A DNA stretch of 64,000 bases from Clostridia bacterium (lineage in GTDB: Bacteria > Bacillota > Clostridia > Oscillospirales > Acutalibacteraceae), in the NCBI GenBank assembly GCA_017548045.1, contig JAFYNR010000033.1:1-64000 (forward strand), given 5' to 3'. Shown piece by piece: positions 1-7,480 of the stretch (positions are counted from its first letter, which is position 1; each line of letters begins with the position of its first letter). The notes below the pieces were generated by a model that was not told the origin of the DNA, searched no databases, and saw only the letters and a program-made list of their open reading frames with translations. The position numbers and the translations under genes were made by a program.

Positions 1-1
1 A

Positions 2-931
2 ACAACGGTATGGGGCAAGCTCCTCATCTGTGAATGCGGTCACAAGTTCAACACAAGAAACTGGTACAGAACGGCAACGCAGGCGAACACGGGTTATCAG
101 TGCTACGATTCAGTTCGGACAGGCTCTTATGAAAGCAGAAAGAGAAAGGGTTTACCGCTTGACGGAATATGCCGAACTCCGATGATACCCGAGTGGAAGC
201 TGCAGCTGATGGCAAACCACATCTTCCGCAGTTATCTGTTGCAAAGGGATAAGGTGCTTGAGCTTGCAAATTCAATGCTCGAAGCGCATATTGGCGACAC
301 GGGTGAAACCGTAGATTACGAGGAGATTATCGAACAGAAAAAACGTCAGGTTGAAAAGCTCAACCGAAAGCTCGATAACTATATCGAAATGAGAGCGGAA
401 GGCGATATTGACAAGGAATCGTTCGCCAAGAAAACCTCGGAAATCAGAGCAGACATAACAAGGCTGACCAACGAGATTGATGAGCTTGAGGACGAGCAGA
501 ACGATGAACCCGTAATTGTGGACTACAAAGAGAAACTGACGGTGCTTCAATACGCCCTTGCTCAATACACCAATGCCGATGAAAACGATGTGCCCGAAAG
601 CGTCATTGAAGCCTTTGTCGAGAAGATAGTTGCCAAAAGAGACGGCTTTGATTGGTACCTGCGTTTTGACGGCGACCCAAACGACCCGCTTCACCTGAAA
701 ACTGAGGGAAGAAGGCGCACAAACAGCACTGTTTCAACGGTTGGGGGGCACGTCCCAACCACTCCCTTTTGCGACTCAGGCAGCTATCAAAGGTTGATGG
801 AGAAAGGTTCTTTGAAGATTGCCGAGTTAACAATCGGGTATGAGTATGCATTGCGGTTTGTCATGATGCATTACCCGAAAAAACGCCGTGTTAACCACTG
901 GCATAATGTCAAAATAAACCTTTATATCTAA
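2..931 (+). CDS. Large serine recombinase, C-terminal part (5' end outside window)
   Basis: An open frame runs from base 2 with no start codon inside the window, so this is the 3' part of a longer gene. The first residues read LICECGHKF, followed by GYQCYD and a later C, as in the zinc beta-ribbon domain of large serine recombinases. A charged coiled-coil segment (roughly residues 95-170 of the fragment, EEIIEQKKRQVEKLNRKL onward) and a C-terminal region ending VNHWHNVKINLYI follow. Such enzymes catalyse site-specific integration or excision of conjugative elements and phages. The catalytic serine domain is not visible. A terminator follows directly. It is probably one end of a mobile element lying upstream. 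The family call is fairly safe; the element type is inference. Confidence 0.82.
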   Translation, partial: TTVWGKLLICECGHKFNTRNWYRTATQANTGYQCYDSVRTGSYESRKRKGLPLDGICRTPMIPEWKLQLMANHIFRSYLLQRDKVLELANSMLEAHIGDTGETVDYEEIIEQKKRQVEKLNRKLDNYIEMRAEGDIDKESFAKKTSEIRADITRLTNEIDELEDEQNDEPVIVDYKEKLTVLQYALAQYTNADENDVPESVIEAFVEKIVAKRDGFDWYLRFDGDPNDPLHLKTEGRRRTNSTVSTVGGHVPTTPFCDSGSYQRLMEKGSLKIAELTIGYEYALRFVMMHYPKKRRVNHWHNVKINLYI

Positions 932-938
932 AAAAATG

Positions 939-968
939 ACTCCCTCTGTCGGAAACGGCAGAGGGAGT
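939..968. terminator. Bidirectional intrinsic terminator
   Basis: A 12-bp stem, ACTCCCTCTGTC pairing with GGCAGAGGGAGT (one G-T pair), has a GGAAAC loop. A T-run follows on the plus strand and an A-run precedes it, so it can stop both the recombinase gene and the convergent membrane-protein gene. Confidence 0.85.
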
Positions 969-1004
969 TTTTGCGTTTATGTGTAAGCTAATTCTCCGAA
1001 GTTT

Positions 1005-2465
1005 TTAAGAGTTTTCTTGCTTTGCAGCCATTTTCATTCTGAGCGGTATATAAATCACCGCAATCAGAGCAGAGGCGGCGAGCATAATCGGTACGGTGAT
1101 ATCTGTTTTTATGTACTGAATCCATACCATATCAAGGAAGAAATACACCGTGAAGCACATTGCAAGATATGCAGGAAGTGCGGTTTTTGCAAACCTTACG
1201 GGTAACATATCAAACGCATTTGAGTCTTTTTGCAGGATGTTGCGGCTCATAATTTTAATCATAAACACACCGAATATTACCGATAACACAACCGTCAGAA
1301 TTGTGCCGAGAGGCTCGTCATCACCGAGCACTTGCGTATTGACGAGCAGGCGTGCAAAGCGGATACCGATTGCTCTTGCAGGTGTGACACCGAGTATGAA
1401 TACGGTCAGCAGGAAGTTGAAGCCGAAGCTCAGCTTTTTATTCTCAAAAACGGGTGAAATGTCATAGCTGTCGGCTTCTTTATTTTTAATGGTAAGGGCA
1501 AGGAATGCCATAATAAACAGACCGACGAAGAAGCCAGTAACGAATTCCCAAGTACCCCATGTTGCAAACTTTTTAACCGTATCGGAAATCTCAACTCCCT
1601 TGAAAAAGCCCGAATCAAAGCCGCAGGAAACAAGCGAAGTGAATACGGTTGTTGTAACCGCCGTGAGAAGATTCAGCACAAGTGAGCCGAAGCAGGTGTA
1701 TTTATCCTTGCGGAAAATGAGTGCATAGAGTGAAAGCGCAACAACGGCAAGAGCATCGGAAACATGCTCAATGCTCATATAGTAATTCTCGAAAAACGGA
1801 ATATCCTGCGCCCAGCCTCTGTCGAGGAAATGGCTCATATATGCTGCCATCGGGCTTGAATAATCCTGACCGTAAGCTTCAAGACCGAGCATGGCATAGC
1901 TCACCTGGTCGGGATTGATAAGCTGAAGAATAAAATGAGAAACCGTAGCCTTGAACATGAGCGATGATATCATATACACCGCTATGGCTATTATGTAATG
2001 TCTGATTTTATATTCCTTGCCTGAGAAAAGAGAAGTAACGAAGAAAGCAAAAAGCGGAATCAGCGTGAACGCCATAAGGAAGATTATGACCGCACCGCTT
2101 ATATGGTCTATGGGAGCATAAACATCGCCGTACTGACCGACAACCACAGGCTCAAGTCCGCCCAGCATTTCGCCTGCATAAGGCAGGTCACTCCACACAA
2201 CACCTGCAAGCTGGATAATAACCGTAGCGTATCCCGTAACGCTGAGTCCGAGCATAAGCGCACCGAGAGGTATCATTTCGTATTTCATACCCTTGCGGTT
2301 ACCGTAAAAATGATAAATGAGCAGCATCAGCACAAGACCGACGCTGTAAAGTCCCCACGATGAACCGAAACCGCCGTCACCCCGACAGCGCCACATAAAT
2401 CCGCCAATTATTGCGCCCAGTATAACAGAGATTATTTTTGTTCCTTTGCCGTATTTTGCTTTCAT
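1005..2465 (-). CDS. Polytopic membrane protein of unknown function
   Basis: A 486-residue protein with about twelve hydrophobic segments spread along its whole length and few long loops, so an integral inner-membrane protein. I do not recognise the family. A distinctive short motif near residues 23-37 (GFMWRCRGDGGFGSS) lies at the end of the first membrane segment and would be a good search seed. The start is supported by AAGGAGG seven bases upstream of the ATG. It is transcribed toward the recombinase fragment and ends at the shared terminator. It may belong to the accessory region at the left edge, but its composition does not stand out from its neighbours. Transporter or glycan-assembly function is possible but unsupported. 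Confidence 0.7.
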   Translation of the reverse strand: MKAKYGKGTKIISVILGAIIGGFMWRCRGDGGFGSSWGLYSVGLVLMLLIYHFYGNRKGMKYEMIPLGALMLGLSVTGYATVIIQLAGVVWSDLPYAGEMLGGLEPVVVGQYGDVYAPIDHISGAVIIFLMAFTLIPLFAFFVTSLFSGKEYKIRHYIIAIAVYMISSLMFKATVSHFILQLINPDQVSYAMLGLEAYGQDYSSPMAAYMSHFLDRGWAQDIPFFENYYMSIEHVSDALAVVALSLYALIFRKDKYTCFGSLVLNLLTAVTTTVFTSLVSCGFDSGFFKGVEISDTVKKFATWGTWEFVTGFFVGLFIMAFLALTIKNKEADSYDISPVFENKKLSFGFNFLLTVFILGVTPARAIGIRFARLLVNTQVLGDDEPLGTILTVVLSVIFGVFMIKIMSRNILQKDSNAFDMLPVRFAKTALPAYLAMCFTVYFFLDMVWIQYIKTDITVPIMLAASALIAVIYIPLRMKMAAKQENS

Positions 2466-2516
2466 TACAGAAACCTCCTTGGCACTTCAAAAATCATGCT
2501 TCAGATAAGAATGTGG

Positions 2517-2804
2517 TTATATCAATATTCCGTCACAATGGTCAACTTCATGCTGAATTATCTGTGCAGGGAAGCCTGTGAATGTTTTGATTCGGGTCTG
2601 AAATTCAGCCGTCTGCCACTGTACTTTTATATTCTGATAACGCTTGCACCTTCGGGGACCTCCGAGCAGAGAAAGACAACCTTCTTCTGCATCGTAGGTG
2701 CCCGATTTCTTTATGATTTCGGGGTTGAACATAACCATATATGTGCCGTCCTTATCAAAAGCGATAAAATTTTTGAAACTGCTATTGTATAAACAACGAC
2801 TCAT
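2517..2804 (-). pseudogene. Peptide deformylase, N-terminally truncated
   Basis: The 95-codon frame carries two of the three deformylase motifs: EEGCLSL (metal-ligand Cys) and HEVDHCDGIL (HExxH metal and catalytic site). The first motif, the glycine-rich GxxxxAxxxIG strand normally found about 45 residues from the N terminus, is absent. The ATG at 2804 has a good AGAGGAGA site, so the truncated frame could still be translated. The open frame continues upstream, but its sequence there is hydrophobic and unlike a deformylase. The simplest reading is a deletion that joined the original start signals to codon ~50. Deformylase removes the formyl group from nascent proteins; a main copy is presumably elsewhere. 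Without motif 1 the product is unlikely to be active. Confidence 0.75.
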
Positions 2805-3016
2805 AAAAATTCTCCTCTGATTATTCAGTGTCAGCTTGTCATTTACAATAAAATAATTATATAACAAAAAAATTATTCTCACAATAGATTTTAATATAAA
2901 TATTTTCCTACATATCAGAAACAGAAGCAACCAAATAAACTTATCACTTCCCACACATTCGACAAAACACTTAACCTCCTTGTAAAATGGTATTACCAAA
3001 TACAAGGAGGTCATTT

Positions 3017-3105
3017 TTGTTCAATAAGAAAACCAAACTGAAGCTCACGGATTTTGAGTGTAATCTTTTAATGGGCGGAATAAACAAATTCCGCAATCTC
3101 CACGT
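3017..3105 (+). pseudogene. Possible 5' remnant of a mobile-element ORF
   Basis: AAGGAGG at 3004-3010 is followed by a TTG codon at 3017 and a short frame beginning FNKKTKLKLTDFECNLL and continuing toward NKFRN. This resembles the start of small ORFs often carried by Clostridial conjugative transposons (pattern LTDFEYNLL...LNEFRN), from memory only. The similarity stops near 3105, inside the 3' end of the rhamnosidase gene on the other strand. If real, it is a broken leftover of an element. The match is short and could be chance. Confidence 0.3.
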
Positions 3106-5410
3106 CGCCGGGGCTATTGCCGTTGACATATTCGCCGTTTCTGTAATAAAGCTCAGAGTTGATATTCACAACGGCACCGTCGGGTACGTACAAAACAGCC
3201 TTCATTCCCTGCGGCACGGTAAGGTCAACGGTGCAGCCGCCTGATACAATTTTATAATCAAGAGTAATCAGCCCTTTTACGCTGGGAACGGTGCAGCTCA
3301 TACTGTCCGACAAAGTATATTGCGGCTCGATTTTAACCTTTTCATAGCCTGCCTCTGCAGGTGTGATGCCTGCAAAATGCTTGCTCATTATAACAAGAGG
3401 GCCTCCGCTCCACGCGTGATTTTTTGTGCCGCGCCACGAATCCCAGAATTCCCAGAGGGTAGAGTAATCCTCACCCATCATATCCTCGTACCTGTTCTTG
3501 ATTCTGTCTTTTGCGGCTTCATATTCTCCCATTTTGCAAAGTGCTTCAAGAACATAATATTCCATATACGGGCTTGAATTTTCGGTAGAAGTGAGCACCC
3601 TTGTAACGGTGCCGTACTGCTCCTTTTCTGCAAGGCCCGATAAAACCGCAAGGGCATTGGCTCTGTCATCGGGCTTTCTTACGTCATTACTTCTGAATCC
3701 GTCTTCTGTCCAAAGGGCTTTATATCCTTTTTCAATTATACCCTTTCTTTCGGTGATAAACGGAATATCTCCGTCTTTACCGAGAAGCTCCGCCATTTCT
3801 CCGACGGCGGAAAGAGCGTAATAAACCCAGGCATTCTCAATGGCAGTCATATCCGCCTTACTGCCCCAATCAGCCCAATCCCAGGAGCCTTCTCTGTGAA
3901 CAACAAGATTATCCTCGCCCGTTTCCCAAAGCTTCAGATAATCAAGCGATGCGTCATAGACTTTTTCAATAAACGCTCTGTCGCCCGTATATTCATAGTA
4001 AGTAAGGAAGCCGACGATGCCTGCAAGCTGCTGAACTGGCAGTTCAAAATAATCACCGCTTATGGGCACAACGGTCTGAAGCACCTTTGTGCCGTCAACG
4101 TGAGAAAGCATCGCCTCAACACCCTTCTGATACAGCAGGTATGAATTGCTGTCCATAGAGTACATCGTCATAAACATTTCGCTTGTAACATCGCCCCACC
4201 ACTGGGCTCTTTCTCTGTCGGGGCAATCCATAAAATTATCACGCATTGTAACATACAGTGTACGCAGTGATTTTTGCCACAGAGAATTCAGGAACTCATC
4301 GTCACATTCAAAATTGCCGCAGAATGAGCTGTCGTACCCCGTTTCACGGTACTGCAACGAAACAACGGTAACGCCTCTGGGTATTTTATAGGTAATATGC
4401 TCCCCGTTTATCCAGCCCAAAGCCTCAAACTCCTGCAATCCTTCTTTGGTTTTGTAGGTGGCTGAAACCGCACCCGTTAAAGTATTCTCCGTTGTTATGC
4501 GAATCTTTTTCCCGGCAGGTGCTATAACCTTAAGGTAAGGGGTAAGCTGAGCATTATACGGTACGTCTACGGTGATTTTTTCACCGAAAAGCTTTTTTAC
4601 AGTGTAGTTTTCGTAATCCTCTGAATTCTCATAATCCTTAAGACCGTAATCCTTCAGAAAAGGGATTCCGCGGGGATAAAGTCTGCCGTATACACCTTCG
4701 CCGCCTGCGGCATATTCAGTTGCATTCTCCCATTCGGAAAAATCATAGGCTTCATTTATCCAGTCACCCATATCTTTTCTTGCGTCGTAATAAACACTGT
4801 ATTCGGCAAGCCTGTAATTGGGCGGATAAAGTGCACTGTCGATATACGCGCTGTTTCTTTTCACTTTCCAGCTTTTATCCGAAACTACGGTAACACCCTC
4901 ACCGACAGCCTCAAAAAGGAAGCCTCCCTGACCGCTGCTGCAATAGGAGTAGCTTGTTTCGTCATCCCAGAACCACACCAGAGCGCATATTGAGTTTTTA
5001 CCCGTTTTGAGATAAGGTGCAATATCGATACTGTCATAATATCCGCTGTTTTCATCGGGTCCTCGCTTGACACTTCCCTCAAACACAACGGTTTCTCCGT
5101 TGATATAAAGCCAATATTTCGAATCTGCCGAAATGTGGGCGGTAAGGGCTTCGGGAGCTTTATCAAGAATCACCTTTTTGTTAAAGCACATCCATACGTT
5201 TTTCTCGGCAAGGTTTTCTTTATCCCATATCCATTTTGCCTGCCAATCGTTTTTTTCTTCCGTGGAAATCACAGAGTACCCGGGAATGCTTTCGGGAATC
5301 TCATAATCATTTGTATAGGGAATGAGCGTCGGTTCACCGAAGGAAAAAATTGAAGATATAAAAGCCGCCGCTATTGCGAGATAAGAAATGATTGTCTGTA
5401 TAATCTGCAT
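3068..5410 (-). CDS. Secreted alpha-L-rhamnosidase, GH78-like
   Basis: A 780-residue protein with an N-terminal hydrophobic segment (residues 1-24) suggesting export. A beta-sandwich region around residues 55-170 (QAKWIW..., ADSKYWLYING) is followed by an (alpha/alpha)6 barrel that carries the GH78 signature DCPDRERAQWWGD near residue 395, with further acidic motifs such as WDWADWG near residue 510 and HAWSGGP near residue 665. GH78 enzymes remove terminal alpha-L-rhamnose from rhamnogalacturonan, flavonoid glycosides or bacterial polysaccharides by an inverting mechanism. The start has GGGGGA upstream of the ATG. It lies 36 bases downstream of the beta-helix gene and is probably co-transcribed with it. 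The substrate cannot be told from sequence alone. Confidence 0.85.
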   Translation of the reverse strand: MQIIQTIISYLAIAAAFISSIFSFGEPTLIPYTNDYEIPESIPGYSVISTEEKNDWQAKWIWDKENLAEKNVWMCFNKKVILDKAPEALTAHISADSKYWLYINGETVVFEGSVKRGPDENSGYYDSIDIAPYLKTGKNSICALVWFWDDETSYSYCSSGQGGFLFEAVGEGVTVVSDKSWKVKRNSAYIDSALYPPNYRLAEYSVYYDARKDMGDWINEAYDFSEWENATEYAAGGEGVYGRLYPRGIPFLKDYGLKDYENSEDYENYTVKKLFGEKITVDVPYNAQLTPYLKVIAPAGKKIRITTENTLTGAVSATYKTKEGLQEFEALGWINGEHITYKIPRGVTVVSLQYRETGYDSSFCGNFECDDEFLNSLWQKSLRTLYVTMRDNFMDCPDRERAQWWGDVTSEMFMTMYSMDSNSYLLYQKGVEAMLSHVDGTKVLQTVVPISGDYFELPVQQLAGIVGFLTYYEYTGDRAFIEKVYDASLDYLKLWETGEDNLVVHREGSWDWADWGSKADMTAIENAWVYYALSAVGEMAELLGKDGDIPFITERKGIIEKGYKALWTEDGFRSNDVRKPDDRANALAVLSGLAEKEQYGTVTRVLTSTENSSPYMEYYVLEALCKMGEYEAAKDRIKNRYEDMMGEDYSTLWEFWDSWRGTKNHAWSGGPLVIMSKHFAGITPAEAGYEKVKIEPQYTLSDSMSCTVPSVKGLITLDYKIVSGGCTVDLTVPQGMKAVLYVPDGAVVNINSELYYRNGEYVNGNSPGDVEIAEFVYSAH

Positions 5411-5446
5411 ATAAGTCCCCCTGAATGAACTTCTTCATTTCGCCTT

Positions 5447-7366
5447 TTATTCCGCAATTTCAACCTTGAATATTGCTTTGTTTTTGGAAACGGAAAGACT
5501 GCCGAAAAGCAGGCAGTTAAAATCCTTTACGGTAATTTCCTTCGGAGGAACAACTGGATATTCCGCATTATACGAATCTGAAGTATGCTTTGAGTTAACC
5601 TTATTAAAAAGATAATTGATACCCGTTCTGTGAACGTATAAGCCGTCAATTTCTATTTTTTCGGGCAAATAGCAGGTATAGCCGAAATCGTGATCCTCGG
5701 AATTTTCCGCATTGATGATATGGCTTGAAACACCTGTGGGATAAAACTTACAATTACGGATAATAAGTTCACCGTTCCAGGTTGAACCGTAATCCTCACG
5801 CAAGTCGACGAAATCCTCGGCTAAAACGGTGGTATTTTCAATTAATGCAGTGCCGCTGCCAATAAGCTTTATTCCGTGGTGACCGAGAACAGAATTTATA
5901 ACCGTTGCATTAAGCACACCCTGATGAGCGTCAAAGCGTGAAAGTGCACAGCCGTCATATACAAGATTTTTGCAGTAATTGGTGCCTGCGATTCCCCAAT
6001 AATCGATATCGGTTATATCGTTTGTCTGATTGCAGTTTATGAATTTTGCATTCACCGCCGTTGCGGCACCTATATCATAAGTACCCATTGTAACGGATGT
6101 TCCTGCCGAACCGGTTGTTACATACTTCTTATGCCCCGTGAAGGTGCTGTTTTTTACAGTTACGTCGGCACAGCACGAAAGGCTGACGAATGCCGAATAG
6201 GGCGCGCCCGTTTTGCCTTCGTTTTCAATGTCATGATATAATCCGTCAATAACCGTGTTTGACCGTCTTACAAGAATACCTCTTGTATAATAGTTATATT
6301 CTGAGGGTGCATTGTTTGCAAGGGTTGTAAATCTGCCGCCCTTTACGGTGAGTATCTCCGTATCAACGGGATACGCCACGGCAGAGGTGATTGAATCAAA
6401 ATCCCAGATAAGGGGAGTTTCGGGTGAAATCCTTCCGTTTCCGTCAACAAGAATAACATCCGTCTGATTGCTGCCCGAATTCTGATTCGCACCCTTACGG
6501 ATATATCTCTTAACGTTGGAATCCGTAAGCACAACAAGGCTTTTGCCCTCAAGGACAGTGCCGATATTTTCTGCATCAATTTTAAGAGGAGAAACCTTTT
6601 CGGTTATATTCACCGTACCCTTTGACGGAGCAATATTGAACACCCAGGCGCTTCTGTTTTCAACGTTGGTATCGTCAATTATAAAGCGTGCGGTTGACCA
6701 GTCGGTATCCGTCATAACAACGGCGGTTTTGTTCGCACCGCCGATATAATAGGTTGCGGTTTCATTTGCAAAAACGCTGAGACCATTGGCGTTTGCATAT
6801 TCGTGGGCTTTCACAACGGCTTCAAGGTCATCTGCTTTACCGTCACCGACGGCACCGAAATCTTCGTACGTCACGTAATCGGAAAAGGTTTTTATATACT
6901 CATAGCCGTTTTTGAAGTCATAAACACCCTCTGAATTCAGCAACACTTCATCTGCAAAGGCTGTTATTCCTCTTGAAATTCCCGCATTCTTACTGCCCGT
7001 AATATAAACCTTTCCGTGTTCAACCTTAAGGCTGAAGGTATCGGTATCATTCAGTGCTTCGCTGATTATGAAGGCTTTTTCGCCGTCTGCGCCTGCACTG
7101 ATTTTTCTGCCGCAAGCCTTGTATATTTCATTGCAAAGGGTATCTGCCGCGTTTGAATACAGCTTACCGTCTGCACATATAACAGAATATTCCTCAACGG
7201 AAATTCCGTTTACCGTTATTCCGTCAAGAGGTCTTACAATATACGGGCTTTCGAAGCTTCCCTTTGCAAGCTCATTTTTCAGCTCTGTTTTCATTTGAAT
7301 CTGCGAAAACGGCACCGTAAACACAGAAATAACAGATAATATGAACGCCGCTATTTTCGAAATCAT
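5447..7366 (-). CDS. Secreted right-handed beta-helix protein, pectate-lyase-like
   Basis: A 639-residue protein with an N-terminal membrane/signal segment (residues 4-22). The motif YEDFGAVGDGKADD near residue 170 is the classic opening of the pectate-lyase-3/GH28-like superfamily. Repeated strand-turn units rich in N, V and G follow to about residue 560. Members include pectin-active lyases, glycosidases and tail-spike-like binding proteins; I see no residue set that picks one. Its neighbour is a secreted GH78 enzyme, so a role on rhamnogalacturonan or a similar rhamnose polymer is the natural inference. AAGGGTGAT precedes the ATG. It is the first gene of the two-gene unit, with a promoter at 7405-7434. 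Confidence 0.75.
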   Translation of the reverse strand: MISKIAAFILSVISVFTVPFSQIQMKTELKNELAKGSFESPYIVRPLDGITVNGISVEEYSVICADGKLYSNAADTLCNEIYKACGRKISAGADGEKAFIISEALNDTDTFSLKVEHGKVYITGSKNAGISRGITAFADEVLLNSEGVYDFKNGYEYIKTFSDYVTYEDFGAVGDGKADDLEAVVKAHEYANANGLSVFANETATYYIGGANKTAVVMTDTDWSTARFIIDDTNVENRSAWVFNIAPSKGTVNITEKVSPLKIDAENIGTVLEGKSLVVLTDSNVKRYIRKGANQNSGSNQTDVILVDGNGRISPETPLIWDFDSITSAVAYPVDTEILTVKGGRFTTLANNAPSEYNYYTRGILVRRSNTVIDGLYHDIENEGKTGAPYSAFVSLSCCADVTVKNSTFTGHKKYVTTGSAGTSVTMGTYDIGAATAVNAKFINCNQTNDITDIDYWGIAGTNYCKNLVYDGCALSRFDAHQGVLNATVINSVLGHHGIKLIGSGTALIENTTVLAEDFVDLREDYGSTWNGELIIRNCKFYPTGVSSHIINAENSEDHDFGYTCYLPEKIEIDGLYVHRTGINYLFNKVNSKHTSDSYNAEYPVVPPKEITVKDFNCLLFGSLSVSKNKAIFKVEIAE

Positions 7367-7404
7367 TTTATCACCCTTTTGCTTTTACAAAATTCTCCGC
7401 TTCA

Positions 7405-7434
7405 AGTATATCACAACCGCCTTTACAAAGGCAA
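7405..7434 (-). promoter_or_regulatory. Promoter with palindrome upstream of the beta-helix/GH78 unit
   Basis: On the minus strand TTGCCT and TATACT are separated by 18 bases. The perfect dyad GCCTTT-AC-AAAGGC (7419-7432) overlaps the -35 side and could be an operator. Confidence 0.5.
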
Positions 7435-7441
7435 TAAAAAA

Positions 7442-7473
7442 GAGTTGTAAAAAACCTGCGTTTTTTACAACTC
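7442..7473 (-). terminator. Intrinsic terminator of the two-component operon
   Basis: A 13-bp stem (GAGTTGTAAAAAA and its complement) with a six-base loop lies just after the kinase stop codon. The minus strand then carries a run of T. Confidence 0.85.
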
Positions 7474-7480
7474 CGTAAAT

